Shown: in pieces, positions 11,459 through 23,580 of the stretch
Layout: each line of letters begins with the position of its first letter
How positions within the stretch are numbered: position 1 is the first letter of the stretch
Assembly: GCA_039720395.1 (NCBI GenBank)
Contig: CM077832.1
Location: 20,294,457 to 20,358,456 of the forward strand
Length of the DNA: 64,000 nucleotides
Source of the DNA: Liquidambar formosana
Taxonomy: Eukaryota; Streptophyta; Magnoliopsida; Saxifragales; Altingiaceae
Direction of reading: 5' to 3'
Made by a program: the position numbers and the translations under genes
Notes under the pieces: model-generated
Told to the model about the DNA's origin: nothing
Seen by the model: the letters and a program-made list of their open reading frames with translations, nothing else
Database searches by the model: none

Positions 11459-13328
11459 CAGAACACCCTCTCCTGTCCACATTAATTTAGGCTGCATGTG
11501 CTACTCTCACCTTCTTTACCAACTCCAAGCCTGTGCTAGACGCCAAATCCCATATACTGGCAAGAAACTGCATGCCGAGATCATCAAAACTGGCCTACAC
11601 CAATGTGGGTCCCTTCCCAACAACCTCATAGACATGTATGGCAAATGTGGTCTTGTTCAAGAGGCCGCTCATGTGTTTGACGAATTGCCCCACAGAGACC
11701 TTGTCTCATGGGCTTCAATTCTCACAGCATACAACCAAGCCAACCTTTCCCACATTACCCTTTCCACCTTCCCCATTATCTTCACACTTGATGGGTTGCA
11801 ACCTGACCATTTCGTCTTTGCTAGTCTCGTTAAGGCTTGCACTAACTTGGGTGTTATTAAGCAAGGCAAGCAAGTGCATGCCCGCTTTGTAGTATCACCT
11901 TTTGGAGATGACGATGTTGTAAAATCATCGTTAGTTGATATGTACGCAAAATGTGGTTTACCTGATAATGCGCGTTTGGTTTTCGACTTGATTACTTGGA
12001 AAAATTCGGTTTCTTGGACGGCTATGATTTCTGGGTATGCTCGAACTGGGCGGAAATCGGATGCTATAGAGCTGTTTCAGAGGATGCCAGGGAAGAATTT
12101 GCTTACTTGGACTGCATTGATATCGGGGTTTGTACAAAGTGGGAATGGCTTTGATTCATTAAATTTATTTATGGAAATGCGAAGAGAAGGAGTCAGTATT
12201 GTAGACCCATTTATTATTTCTAGCATTATTGGTGCTTCAGCTAATTTAGTAGCATTGAAGCTTGGGATGCAGATTCATGGCTTAGTTATAGCTCTTGGCT
12301 ATGAGTCTAGCTTGTTTGTTAGTAATGCACTTGTGGATATGTATGCTAAATGCAGTGACTTTTTAGTGGCAAAGGATATTTTTGATAATATGCTTGTAAG
12401 AGATGTAGTCTCTTGGACTTCAATAATAGTTGGGGCGGCCCAACATGGACGAGCTGAGGAAGCATTGTTTCTATACGATGAGATGGTTTCAACTAGAATG
12501 AAGCCAAATGAAGTGACCTTTGTCGGATTGATTTATGCTTGTAGTCATGTTGGTTTAGTTGACAAAGGTCTTGAACTTTTCAATTCCATGATTAAGGATT
12601 ATGGAATTAGTCCATCCCTGCAGCATTACACATGCTTGTTGGATCTTTTAAGTCGATCTGGGCATCTTGGAGAGGCTGAGAATGTCATTAAGACAATGCC
12701 ATTCAAGCCTGATGAAGCTACTTGGGCTGCTCTATTAAGTGCTTGTAAGCGCCATGCGAATACCCAAATGGGAATCCGCATTGCTGATCATCTACTAGGC
12801 TTAAAACCTGAAGATCCTTCAACCTACATACTATTGTCTAATGCTTATGCTGGCGCTGGTATGTGGGAAAATGTATCTAAGTTGAGAAAGTTGATGGCTA
12901 CTAGGGAATTTAAGAGGGAACCTGGTTATAGCTGCATTGACTTGGGAAAGGAGAGCCAAGTGTTCTATGCTGGGGAGACATCTCACGCTTTGAGGGATGA
13001 GATATTTGGTTTGCTTAAAGACGTAGATGTAGAGATGAGGAAAAGAGGTTATATTCCTGATACTAGTTTTGTTTTACATGATTTGGAGCAGCAAGAGAAG
13101 GAAAGGCAACTTTTTTGGCATAGCGAGAGGGTTGCTGTGGCTTATGGGCTACTTAAGGCTGTTCCTGGAACAGTTATACTGATTGTGAAAAATCTTCGTG
13201 TTTGTGGAGACTGCCATACTGTTTTGAAATTCATTTCTAGTATCGTGAAGAGGGAAATTGTTGTCCGAGATGCCAACAGATTTCATCATTTTCAGGACGG
13301 GATATGTTCATGCAGTGATTTTTGGTGA
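11388..13328 (+). CDS. PPR-DYW protein, likely organellar RNA editing factor (At4g14050-like)
   Basis: This is the one intact gene in the window, a single open frame of 646 codons. It is a PLS-class pentatricopeptide protein. Motifs such as NNLIDMYGKCG, DVVSWTSIIVGAAQHG and PNEVTFVGLIYACSHVGLVDKG run from about residue 45 to 470. E/E+ motifs follow, then a C-terminal DYW domain with the deaminase-like signature: H578-S-E580, C606-x2-C609-H610, H633-H634 and C640-x-C642, ending DFW instead of DYW. Such proteins bind single organellar transcripts and convert C to U. From memory the sequence follows Arabidopsis At4g14050 (about 612 residues) over its whole length. The frame opens with 36 codons lying in or beside a transposon end. 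The ATG at 11496 (MCYSHLLYQLQAC) aligns with the start of the Arabidopsis protein and is the likelier native start. The target RNA is unknown. Confidence 0.95.
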   Translation: MVEPVTLSPVIFPVRSMVWVLKHCRTPSPVHINLGCMCYSHLLYQLQACARRQIPYTGKKLHAEIIKTGLHQCGSLPNNLIDMYGKCGLVQEAAHVFDELPHRDLVSWASILTAYNQANLSHITLSTFPIIFTLDGLQPDHFVFASLVKACTNLGVIKQGKQVHARFVVSPFGDDDVVKSSLVDMYAKCGLPDNARLVFDLITWKNSVSWTAMISGYARTGRKSDAIELFQRMPGKNLLTWTALISGFVQSGNGFDSLNLFMEMRREGVSIVDPFIISSIIGASANLVALKLGMQIHGLVIALGYESSLFVSNALVDMYAKCSDFLVAKDIFDNMLVRDVVSWTSIIVGAAQHGRAEEALFLYDEMVSTRMKPNEVTFVGLIYACSHVGLVDKGLELFNSMIKDYGISPSLQHYTCLLDLLSRSGHLGEAENVIKTMPFKPDEATWAALLSACKRHANTQMGIRIADHLLGLKPEDPSTYILLSNAYAGAGMWENVSKLRKLMATREFKREPGYSCIDLGKESQVFYAGETSHALRDEIFGLLKDVDVEMRKRGYIPDTSFVLHDLEQQEKERQLFWHSERVAVAYGLLKAVPGTVILIVKNLRVCGDCHTVLKFISSIVKREIVVRDANRFHHFQDGICSCSDFW

Positions 13329-14182
13329 TTTTGATTTTTTGTTTGGAAATCTATCCTTGTTTCTACATATGTGTGCTTTATACTGAAGGTAGGTTATAGG
13401 TTGTGACTCTTAATGATGTTTTTTATGCTCTACTCGATTGCTTATTTAGAAAGTCTTGCAGTTAGTTTTCAGCTTCTTTTTGACTTCTATTTACTTTTCA
13501 AATTCCACTTTTACTTTGTTCCAGTACAATTTGTTTGTGCTTTAGGCATGACTTGCATTGTATTTCAATCTTTGTAAAGCTATGGTTTGCAAATTTTCTG
13601 GATTAATTTGGGATCTTCACAAGACAGACAACCAAGATTGCAAAAGGGGTTTCTGTTAAAAAAAAAAAAATGTTAATAGCTGCATGAGTTTATGTGATTG
13701 GCATACCTCCATTTGAAGGTATGTGTATACGGGGCCTACTGGCTCAACTTGTTTGAGTATTACTCTCTCATTGGATTTTAAATCTAATTTGACTGAAAAA
13801 GTTGAACATCCAGTATGATTTTTTAATGTGAAAGAAACTCCATGCTAATTGAGATTTTGTGCAGAAATTGTCCAAATTGGGTTTTTCATTTTTTATTGCT
13901 AATTTTCTCACATTAAACTGTTGAAGATGTTAAAATTAGAAGGTGTGATTTAAGGGTGGGTGATAAATCTGCTCAAGCCTTCACTTTCTTAGGAAAGAGA
14001 ACATCTTAATGCTAATTGCTGATTTATGTTGCTCAAGAGCATAAAAACTTACGTCCAACCCAATATTGATAGGATAATTGACTTCCTTTATGTTTAAACT
14101 GGACTGGATGAGTATGATTGCATGACATTTTAATCTCACTTACCAGTTGTTAAGTTTGATCTATTTAGATGGTTTATTTCTT
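13329..14182. other. 3' flank of the PPR gene
   Basis: T-rich sequence that probably includes the PPR 3' UTR. I see no other gene. An A-run lies at 13658-13669. Confidence 0.5.
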
Positions 14183-14744
14183 GGGTAAAATGTAGAAAAC
14201 TACCTCCCAAGTTTGGGGTAGGTTTCAGTTTGGTACCCCCAAGTTTAAAAGGCGTCAATTAGGTACCCAGATAGTTCGTTGAATCAAATTAGATGACACC
14301 GTTAACAGGCCGTGAAATGAAGTTATTGTGTGCTTAAATAAAACGACGTTGTTTTTTTTTTTTTCTTTCAAAAATCCATTATTCGAGAATATTCAGCTTA
14401 ATCTCAATCTGGATGAGTGCTGAGATCTAATGAGGAATCTACATAGGAAGAGAGAGAGCGAGAGAGAGAGAGAGATGATAAAAGGTGAGTTTTAGATCTA
14501 GGTCAAAAAGCATAATATTGAATTTGTATCCTGATGAGGGAATTCATGTACAAAATAAGGGCAAATTTGGCATATTTTAAGAATTGTTGGTCACATGGCT
14601 GAATTACCGTTTGTTGACCAAACGGTGGGTTACGGTAGGCGCCAAATTAGAACACATTTGGGTACCTAATTGACGCCTTTTAAACTTGGGGGTACCAAAT
14701 TGAAACCTACTCCAAACTTGGGGGTAGTTTTCTGCATTTTACCT
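14183..14744. mobile_element. Non-autonomous Mutator-type MITE with long TIRs
   Basis: The left arm starts GGGTAAAATGTAGAAAACTAC and continues for about 90-100 bp, including GGTACCCCCAAGTTTAAAAGG. The right arm is its inverse, ending CTGCATTTTACC. The flanks carry TTATTTCTT at 14174-14182 and 14745-14753, the 9-bp duplication typical of Mutator-like elements. The interior has no transposase and contains a GA microsatellite near 14450-14475. Confidence 0.85.
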
Positions 14745-14753
14745 TTATTTCTT

Positions 14754-15893
14754 TGAGCTAAATTGCTAGCAAATTTTTTATGGTTAATTTAAATTTTGGA
14801 ATAGTAGCTACCTGTTTTATTTGTATGCATTGGTTTTGATGCTCATAGTAAATAGAAAAGAATATAGAAATCAGTAGAAATGAAATTTTGCAATTGGTTT
14901 TGCAATCTTTAGAGGGGTTTTGATACAGATAAATGAAATGTTGAATAGGCCTTATTATGTGCTGAAAAATATCGAGCTCTGGGAAAATATTTTCTTAATT
15001 AAAGAGACTGATTTGTAGACTACATCTCATAAATGTTTTAATTGGCCACTAGGTGCATACTCTAGAGACATAGTCATTAGTAGCGTTTCACCGCTTTCGT
15101 CCTCCTTTTGATGCGCACAGCATAGGTCTGAGTGTTCCCTGTCTTCGTTGTATACTCTTTAGATCAGCAGGATCATCGATTAACATACGAGGTCCCATGT
15201 CTTGAACTTGTAAACATGCCTGCCAGCCCATTTTGCCCCTTACACTGTCTCTGAATCGCTTCCTTTTTTAAGTGAAACCTTGAAGTTGAATGTTCAAAAT
15301 TTTCCAGTTTGGACTTGTATCATTGCTCACAGGTGGCTGAAAGCTCTTTGGGGTGTGTGGGTGTGTGTGGTGGGGGGTTGGACCGTTGGAGTGCGTGGCT
15401 TTGGATGGAGTCTCCAACTTACACATCAAATCAAATATTTTCAGCGAGACACAGCATTGAATGGCAAAACCCCATGAATTATACTGCACTAATTTTGTCT
15501 CTAGTACTCTGTACGGTGATGGAATCTCAAGACTTCAAGGAAATGATCACGGGAAAACAATATTGGTGTTGGAGGGGTGTCTTGAAAAGTTGCAAAAATC
15601 TGACTATTGTTTTAGATTAAATTCTTATGTGGAGAGTTAAATCCCTATAGTAGTCACTCCTATAGAAATACTCTATTTCTATTGTAGAACTGAGGGTTTT
15701 ACAATGGTCCGCCATTAGTTAATGCACTTTGTTTCCTTTATTATTTCCTAGAAACTCTTTTATTTAGCAAAAATCATATATCTTATTTGCACACCTTTGA
15801 TTAATCAATGCTCCTCTGTTTTATAGTTTAAGGAGGAATTTCTTACTTCAACTCAGTGTCCATCACAATTTCTTCATTAAATGGTGATGTAAA
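14754..15893. other. Intergenic sequence between MITE and Helitron
   Basis: No convincing coding sequence. Short open frames at 15268-15620 are G/T-rich and show no domain or splice pattern I recognise. The last base (A at 15893) is the Helitron insertion-site base. Confidence 0.45.
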
Positions 15894-16429
15894 TCTATTA
15901 CCATATAAAAGAGAGAGGCTCGTCCATGGGTTTCAACCTAAATGACACCCCAGGTTGGCCCTTTCTATGCAAAATGGCATCCAACAGCATCCAAAGCATT
16001 GGTGTCCATGGGTTTCGACCAAAACTGGTGGCAACTCCTACACAAAACGGCATCTTTTTTTTTGTTCAGTTTTTTTTGGCTTTCTTTCCCCACACAGGCG
16101 AGAAGCGCGTCCCTTCATGTGAATTGTTCTCCTTGCCCTAACGTGTGAAACGGCGTTGTTTTACTGCGAATCATTGCGTTTCAGCGCGTCATTGCTTTCT
16201 GCTGCTTCCTCTGCAAATCGTCCCGTCCTCCCATGCCGATGACATCATCTGCACATCCTCCTATGTACTGATATTTTTGCCTTTTCTTCTTTGCTTTAGA
16301 ATCATAGCTTCTTTGAAGAGAAGAGAGGGGAAGTTTGAATAATTTTGCTTGGGTTTTTCACAGAACAGACCAAGAAAGAGGGGAAGCTTGAATCGTTTTG
16401 CTTGGGTTTTTCACAGAACATAGCAAGAA

Positions 16430-16560
16430 CAGAAGAATGGTGGACGGTGAACGGTGGACGGTGAACTGATTTCGGGAGGCAGATTTCTTCTGCGTGTGGT
16501 GTTGCAAGAGAACTTTGAGTCGTCGAAAGAGTTGACAGTGAACTGATGAAGGTAAACGCT
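16430..16560 (+). repeat. Helitron 5' cassette with GACGGTGAACTG repeats
   Basis: Repeats of GGACGGTGAAC and CAGTGAACTGATGAAGGTAA occur here. Related words (GACGGTGAACTG, GACGATGAACTG, TTTGAAGGTAA) recur at 24715-24865 in the same element, each followed by a GTAAA splice-donor-like site. They may be duplicated copies of one 5' leader exon. A second phrase, GTCCATGGGTTTCGACCAAA, occurs at about 15922 (variant), 16002 and 17068. Confidence 0.5.
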
Positions 16561-16743
16561 CTTCTCCCTCCTTTTTCCATCTTCTTTATTACACTTTCCC
16601 TCATTTTCTAGGGTTTTCCTTCCGTCCAATCAGCCCCTAAAATGAGCAACAAAAAGGATTCTTTCAGATCACATAGTACAGCTGGTTAGGGTAATACTAA
16701 CCTCTCATACCTTGATAGAAGGCCTTGAAAATACTCTGCAACC

Positions 16744-16812
16744 ATGACACGCGACAGCATGTTTTCTTTGAGCGACGAAGCCCTGTCACCGAACACTAAC
16801 CTTGAAATCACG
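16744..16812 (+). other. Possible captured first exon
   Basis: An ATG opens 23 codons (MTRDSMFSLSDEALSPNTN...) ending exactly at a GTCAGT splice-donor-like site. I do not recognise the protein. A second splice-bounded stretch (acceptor TTTTCAG near 17307, donor CAG|GTCAGT near 17404) follows. They could be exons taken up by the Helitron, but the evidence is only the borders. Confidence 0.3.
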
Positions 16813-19329
16813 GTCAGTGCCTTCCCCATCTCTTCTGATTCTTCATTTTCTCTGTAAAATTTCGTCTTCTTCTGTGTAAGGTTTCGTTACTTGGTAGAAC
16901 GTGTCAGAGAGTTTAGTTTGAGAATTTTTGTGTTTAGAATAGCATTGAATTCATGGAATTGTTAGATTCAATTAGGTTAGTGAGAATTTATTAGACTCCA
17001 TTTGGTTACTGAGAAAATTAAGGAAAGAAAAAGAAAAGAAAAGAAAATTGCATCCTTTTTTTTTTTGTCCATGGGTTTCGACCAAAGTTAATCAACTCAA
17101 GGCTTTGGGTACAATGGTTGTTAGAGGTTGTAAATTTAATCTATTGATTGCTTTACATTCTGTTTGGTTTCTTAGAAAATAAATAAATTTGAAAACTTCT
17201 CGTCTTGTCATTTCGATTTGAACACCCTTCTTTCTTATGAACCTTGAAGTGTATTTTGTCATTCTTTCTATTACATTGTTCTTATTTTTGGTTTATTTAT
17301 TTTCAGCAGGTTTTTTCTCCAGGCTTTCGGTCTGTGGCTTGTGGCCCTCCTCTCTCAAGCTCTCAGTCCGCTTTCCACCAAATCACCTCGCTGGCCATCC
17401 TCAGGTCAGTAGTTCCATTTTATTTTATTTTTCATTCCCCCCCCCCCCCCTTTTTTCATTTGATTTGTTTGCCTATTGACAACTCCCTTGAGAGTGAGTC
17501 TTCCTTTGATCAGAACTCAGAAGGTTAGATTTCTAAGCTTTTTTTTTTTTTTTTTTACGATCAAGTTCGTCTGGAGCTATGTTTGGTTTCTGAGAAACTG
17601 AAGGAAAGAAGAAAGAAATCATAACAAAGCTCGGCTTTTTGCCTGTTTTGACCTGGTTTAGTCGAGTTCTTTGTTATTTGGGAAACCAAGACAACGCGTG
17701 ACATACAGACTCAAAATTTCAATTTCGGTTTTCTTTCCTTCATTTTCTTAGTAGCCAAACAGGGGTTTTTTTATATTTGAAAAAAAAAAAAAAAAAAACC
17801 TAATTTTGGAGTACCAAGCTCTTCTCTGTTACTTGCCATTGCTGGAGCAAAAATTTTGGTATAATAATGCCTGATTAGGAACTGTTTTTGCTGGGCATTT
17901 TTTAATATTGAAGATATGATTTTGATGTCAATTTTGCAACAGATTCATTGAAGCATGTTGTAAAAGAGGTATGGTCTTAACTCTATCTGTAAGAATTAAT
18001 TTTTTCTTCTGCATTTTGAGATGTTTTGGAAATGTTTTTAGCTAGGCTGAAGAAGCTGGAGGGAAGGTTCCGAAACCAACCCCTTGATTTTCTTTAGCCT
18101 ATTGACGTAGATTGGTAGCAGCAGAGGAGCTAATCTCCCTGAAAATATACAGGGTAGAATGTGTTACCTTGATTGATTTGGCTTTTGTTCCTGTTGGCTT
18201 GTATTGATATTTCACAAGGAGGCCTAATGGTGATTAGGTGGGCATCAACTTTGGTAGTGAGTTTTGTTTAACATGAATCCATTTTTTCTTCATTTTGCTA
18301 TAGCTTTTACCACTTCAACATGTTTCAGGTACCAATTAACTCGTAATAAAGGAACAAGCATAATGCTTGGCTCATTTTGAATGATGGAATAGGTTGCAAA
18401 CCCATCTTAGTTGAGGACAGTATTAGAGTAAGGCAAACAGGGATGGCAGAAAATTGATGTTAGACCTATATAAACTCTAAGATGGTTGATGATGCTTTTC
18501 GAACACAGGTTCTGTATTTAGCATGCAAATATGATGATTGGATCCAAGAGTTGCATGTGTATCATAAAATCATTTTGGAAGTAGGAAACAATGATACCTT
18601 TTTAGTAGTTCTTCCATGAGTAGAACACTGTGTAGGGAACTGTTGGAAGTTATAACTTGTTCTAGCTTTGCTCCTTATTGTTATGACCCAGCCAATTTGG
18701 TAGTCTGATTTCTAAATATGTCCATGCTATCACTTTCATTGTTCTTCCTTTTGGACAAAACTTTAAAGCAATAGATTTATAGAAGTTGTGGCAGAGAAGA
18801 TAGGCAAAATTTTGGCAATCTTGATCTATTACATGTCCATGTTCAAAAATCGTGTCCAGGTATAAAATCAGGTTGTGAAACATTCTTACTTTTATTCAGC
18901 TGATTTTGTCTTGGGGGGTTTTTTATAATATGCTATGTTTTTATTTTTTATTTTTATTTTTTTAATTTTTATACAGGGGTGTTGTTGGGAGTCATTTTTT
19001 GTTTCTTAATTTTTTATAGATGTTGGGTGCTCTATTTTTGGTGAGGCTTTATTAAGATAGATAGGATGTATGTGCTTGGGTGCTTTCTTGGGGGGGTATT
19101 ATGGATTTGTATGTGTCATATAGTATTCTGATTACTAATAATAAAACTCTATCTTTGTGCATTGAAAGCAAAAAAACTAATAGTTACATTGCATATTTTA
19201 TAAAATTTGTAGCCAGGGCAGCGATGGAACATTAAAGTGTTGGGATAATGAGATGGAGGACTGTCGAGGTACTTGAACATTTTTTCATGCTTCAGCATTT
19301 ATAAAAATAATGAGCTATATCATGGTTCC

Positions 19330-19600
19330 ATGTTTGTTGGGGTAATAGAGTTTTTAATGGGAGGAAATGGAACGCAATTGAAGTAGCGATGAAAGCAGGT
19401 GAGGATGCCAGGGAGTTTGATAGTGCATGGAACCACGCAAATTCCTCTCAAGATCCAGTGCTTGAGGCTGCCCAATGTGCAAAAACGATTATGAAATGGC
19501 AGGCCCCTCCTCCTTTAGCATACAAGATTAATGTTGATGGGGCGTGGGCAAAAGAGAGTGGAAATGGCAGCATTAATGTTGGGTATTTTTTCTCTACATT
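19330..19600 (+). pseudogene. LINE 3'-end remnant with RNase H-like segment
   Basis: The open frame at 19389 contains MKWQAPPPLAYKINVDGAW, the start of the RNase H (RVT_3) domain found at the 3' end of plant L1-type non-LTR retrotransposons and related plant proteins. Upstream, NRVFNGRKWN resembles the linker before this domain. The frame breaks soon after the first catalytic Asp region. It lies inside the Helitron. Confidence 0.65.
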
Positions 19601-20140
19601 TGGAAATTTCTGTGAAGTTTCTTTGTGGCTTTTTTCTAAGGTTCTCTGATTTTCCTTTATATGATTTTCTCAACCAGAAAACTGGGGGAAAGAAGGGAGA
19701 TAAAATTATGGGTCTTATGATGCATGTTGCTTTTTTTGCAAAAAAAAAAATTCCTTTCAGCTACTTATTTGGTCTTACTCATGCTTTTGAGCTCACTTTC
19801 ATGCTGCACCCTGGTTGTAATTTGATATATCAATTACATTAATTTCTTTAAGGCTTCTGGGTTGGACATTTGCTCATAAATAAGCCAATGAAAACTCAAA
19901 GTTGCCCAAATCAGGTGCTTTTTTATTTTTTATTTTTTTCTCAAAGAAAGGAAAATTGCATTGGCATGTTTATTAATTCGTTTTCTTTTCTTAACATTCC
20001 CTATACCATGGTTTAATGGAGGAACAGAGGGCTAATGAGCAATATTGCAATGAGGACCCGGGTTCTCTGATGCTTAATGCATAATCTCGCTTAAGGCTTA
20101 AGCCCTTCGTCGCTGATTGACTGTGGCCAGGTATTGGTTA

Positions 20141-20146
20141 TTAATT

Positions 20147-20182
<36 letters not shown>
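20141..20182. repeat. (AT)n microsatellite
   Basis: A pure or nearly pure AT dinucleotide run inside the Helitron. The 250 bp after it (GATCATGTGCGGGATATCC...) looks like non-coding repeat sequence. Confidence 0.85.
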
Positions 20183-20186
<4 letters not shown>

Positions 20187-20446
20187 GGCTGATCATGTGC
20201 GGGATATCCCCTTCGATCACGGCCATCCGTGAGCGACACGCGCGTAAAAAAATTCAAGAACTCTAGCACACATGCTTACTTGGGATTCATGTATCGAAGA
20301 ATTAGATATGTTAGAACACCACTTGACCCCAAAAGTTTAAGCTGTTAGGGAATGGGTCAACAAAGTATATCAAGCTAATACTCTTCCTCATGTGTGACCC
20401 CCGTTCGCATGTGGAGAGATGAACCGATACACGGCAATGAGTTAAA

Positions 20447-20692
20447 TTGACTAATGTTATGAATCTTTTTATTCGACACAAGTTTTCTTATTTCACTGAT
20501 AAGTATTTGGTGGTTGTAGCTAATGCTATGGTTGGATCACGATCATGCATAGGAGGATACTTTAACCGCTCAGGCCATAAACGTCATGGAAGTGGCAAGT
20601 TTCTTGAATACCCTTTGAGTCCTACTCAAGTAAACTTCAAATGTTATGCTTTCAATGATGTGCCATTTTTTGTTGCTGATCCCGCTTGTATT
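20447..20692 (+). pseudogene. Unidentified gene fragment in the Helitron
   Basis: The open frame carries a protein-like segment (GGYFNRSGHKRHGSGKFLEY then PLSPTQ), ending at a possible donor after CTCAAG. The composition is protein-like, unlike the surrounding low-complexity sequence. I do not recognise the family. It lies on the same strand as the other captured fragments. Confidence 0.4.
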
Positions 20693-21700
20693 TCTCTCTG
20701 TCTCTCTCTCCACATATATGTGTCTCTGTACAGAAGGGTGCATCTATACAAGTACATCATATAAATTTCAGATTCTTGTTATTGATTATATGCATGTCAG
20801 TCTCATTTACACTTCCAAAGCCTTCTGTTGTCTTTTCTTTCAATGGATTCACTTGAAAGTTTTTACATTTGAAAGGATTTTGGAACTTCATTTTTCCCTA
20901 GAGAAACTTTTGGCTCATAATTTGGACCTAGAAGAGTTTTTCAGTGATGTGCACTGATATTGTTTTATTTGCCATTGTCAGCCTCTCAAAATGTATGATA
21001 TGTTCTTTAACTTCTTTACATGAACATTAGAGAATCGCCCCTTTGATTAACAGAAGAAATGAAAATTGGAAGGATTGTGGTTAGTAGTTTCGAAGTATTT
21101 TTATTGCTTTTGAGAGTAGAATTTATCTTTGGTTTTTGCTCAAAAATACAAAGAGAAAAGTACTTTTAAAATGCTAACCAAACAGTAGCTAAGTTTTACC
21201 TGAATAGTTGAATATAATGTAGGTTTGGCTATGAAACTACGAAACCAAGGCTTTTGTTGAAATGCGATTAGCAATTAACTTGTCCAACAAATGATAGCCT
21301 TTTCTTTAAAAAGTACTTACAAATTTCGTGTATAATGGAATGATAGCCTTTTCTTTAAAAAGTTTTTACAAATTTCGTGTATAATGGAGCTTTTTAGTAT
21401 TTGTTTCCTGTTTGTTCTTCGAATTCTAGGGTACTATTATTTTGCACTATATCAAAGGGGCCATTAAGCATGTTGGGTGTATCTAAATCTATGATTATTT
21501 GCCATTTTGCTAAGCTTCTGACACTCCCTTAAATTTTTTATATTACCAAGTTTTGTTTTTTTTGTGAATTTATTTTGCATGGGTGTTTTGTTTATAGAAT
21601 TATAGTCCGGTTTATAGTGGTAGAACTACATATGATGTCATTAAATATATGAAAAGGTGGTTTTTACTTTCCAAAAATGACGACATTATATTATGTTGTT

Positions 21701-22172
21701 CTAGTGGGCTTGCTGCAGCATACAAGTTGAAATCACGTAGGTTGGATGTCATGGTTTTTGAAGCTGAAGGAAGAGCTGGAGGGAAGTTAAGAAGTGTTTC
21801 AAACGATGGTTTGATATGGGATGAGGGGGCAAATACAATTTTAATTTCATTAGTAACATGCTAACATAATGGGGTTTTCTGACTTTTCTCCGTTATACTT
21901 TTCATTATTAATTTTTAAAATTTCCATTATAATTTATTTCTAGGTGGTGGGGGGGGGGGGGGGATATGAATTGCATGGGGAGTTAAAATTCATGCCTATT
22001 AATATATCTTGAGATGTTTGGTGAAGTCTGTTGATTCTTTCTCGGATTTCAAGCAATTGAAATGATGCTTATGTTTATAGAATAGTTTTGTTTGACCTTA
22101 TGCAGACAGAGAGTGAGATGGAAGTCAGAAGTTTGCTTGATAATCTTGGCTCCGCAAATGGCAACAATTTGT
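21701..22172 (+). pseudogene. Protoporphyrinogen oxidase fragment (two exons, PPOX2-like)
   Basis: The first exon follows an acceptor at TTCTAG (21700) and encodes [20 protein letters not shown] then [20 protein letters not shown], the FAD-binding start of plant protoporphyrinogen IX oxidase, the last enzyme shared by heme and chlorophyll synthesis. The donor after GANTI is no longer GT. The second exon follows TTATGCAG (22105) and encodes TESEMEVRSLLDNLG, then (after a 1-bp loss) RKWQQF and a GTAAGG donor. The dinucleotide-binding exon upstream and the remaining three quarters of the protein are missing. It is a dead captured fragment in the Helitron. Confidence 0.85.
21945..21964 (+). repeat. 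Poly-G run
   Basis: A run of about 16 G (with one T near its start) in the intron of the PPOX fragment. Similar homopolymers in the Helitron are C-rich at about 17437-17449 and G-rich at about 23629-23639. They are possible quadruplex formers and assembly-error hotspots. Confidence 0.7.
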
Positions 22173-23469
22173 AAGGTTTCTGTTTTCATTTGTATGTAGA
22201 AAACTATAGCTTCTGCATTTTCCCCTAGATTGAAGGTCTCTGCCTTGACTTCATCCTTCAACCCTGAAATAACCCGTGCAGTGAACTATAGCCTGTATGC
22301 TATATGCTTTGAGAGTGGACTTGAATTGTAAATATTTTTGGGCGCCCAACCTGATTTCCAAATTTATGCTCATAGCTAAATAACCCATGCAGTGAACTAC
22401 ATCCAGATGTGTTGTATTGTATGGCATTCATCTTAAATTTGTGGACATGAACCTGAGTGCCACTCTTTGATGTTGACACACCTGTAAATGCCTAAAATGG
22501 TGTCAGATGCATCTGTCATTTCGAGAGTGTCCTATACGCTCATAAATCATAGCTATTATTGTCCTATAGAGGATGAACAATTACAATTGTAAATAGACAA
22601 ATTGAATATTTAAATTTCAGAGTTTAATTCCCAGGGCTTGAGATTCTTGATTGCTAATAGTTTGAATGTTAAACTTATGATTTGTTTCCCTTTTGCTCAG
22701 CCATGAGTAGTGAATTGTCATCCCAAATACACCATTTGCTGATTCTTAGCAACCACAAAACATTCAATATGTGAGGTCTACAGTCTACTCAGGCATTTGT
22801 TCGGTTGGGCTGATTACATTTAGCCTGACAGATACATTAACAGATTGCATGATAAGCTTACTATATCTATAGCTCTGGAATTTTGATTATGTTACGTGAA
22901 TTATAATCTCCCATGGTCATCTTTGATTTGTTATCCTTAGTGTATATCAACATTTCCTTTATTTCTTGGAAGTATACATTTCATTTCTTTTGAATAATTT
23001 TCTTCCTTAGCTGAATTCTAGAACCCTGGTGTGATATTTCATACAAAGAGTCGGGTACACTGATAAGACCTGAGGTTTTCCATAGATCAGTTACACCTTG
23101 AATTTGATATTTGAATTATTGTACATCAATTGCTACTTTTTAGATTAGTTTTATCTTTTATTTGATATATGAATTATTGTACATCAATTGTTACTTTCTT
23201 GACTTTGTTTTATTAAAATGTGTTTCCTATTTATCTAGTTGGCATGGGCTTGGGAAAATGGCTTCCACAGAAGCTATTTTGGAACAACTCTATTCTTCAT
23301 AGGCATGTGCTTGCTGCACCCATACATAGTGACAAACATAATAGGCCTTTGCATGTTTATATTTTGGAAATTTTTTTCAATGTTTGCACTTACTTCTCTC
23401 ACAACTTAACTAAAATTTTCTACTTCCTCGCTTTTACTCACTGCCTCATTGCTCACTGCCGTTCCATTC

Positions 23470-23580
23470 ATTTCTAAGGATATTGTTTTCAAGCCATTGT
23501 TGGAGGACTTGTGGAAACTTTGGTGCCAAAAGCTCCGTGAATACATCGATTCTTTGGATGAGTTTCATATCGAAATCTTA
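23470..23580 (+). pseudogene. Unidentified exon-like fragment
   Basis: After CATTTCTAAG the frame reads DIVFKPLLEDLWKLWCQKLR then EYIDSLDEFHIEI. It looks like a real protein segment but I cannot name the family. Just upstream (about 23239-23300) another splice-bounded stretch reads LAWAWENGFHRSYFGTTLFF, also unidentified. Confidence 0.4.

Noticed and set aside
15926..16629. Short open frames on both strands in the Helitron 5' part
   Set aside because: No domain, overlapping frames, repeat content; treated as non-coding leader-like sequence.
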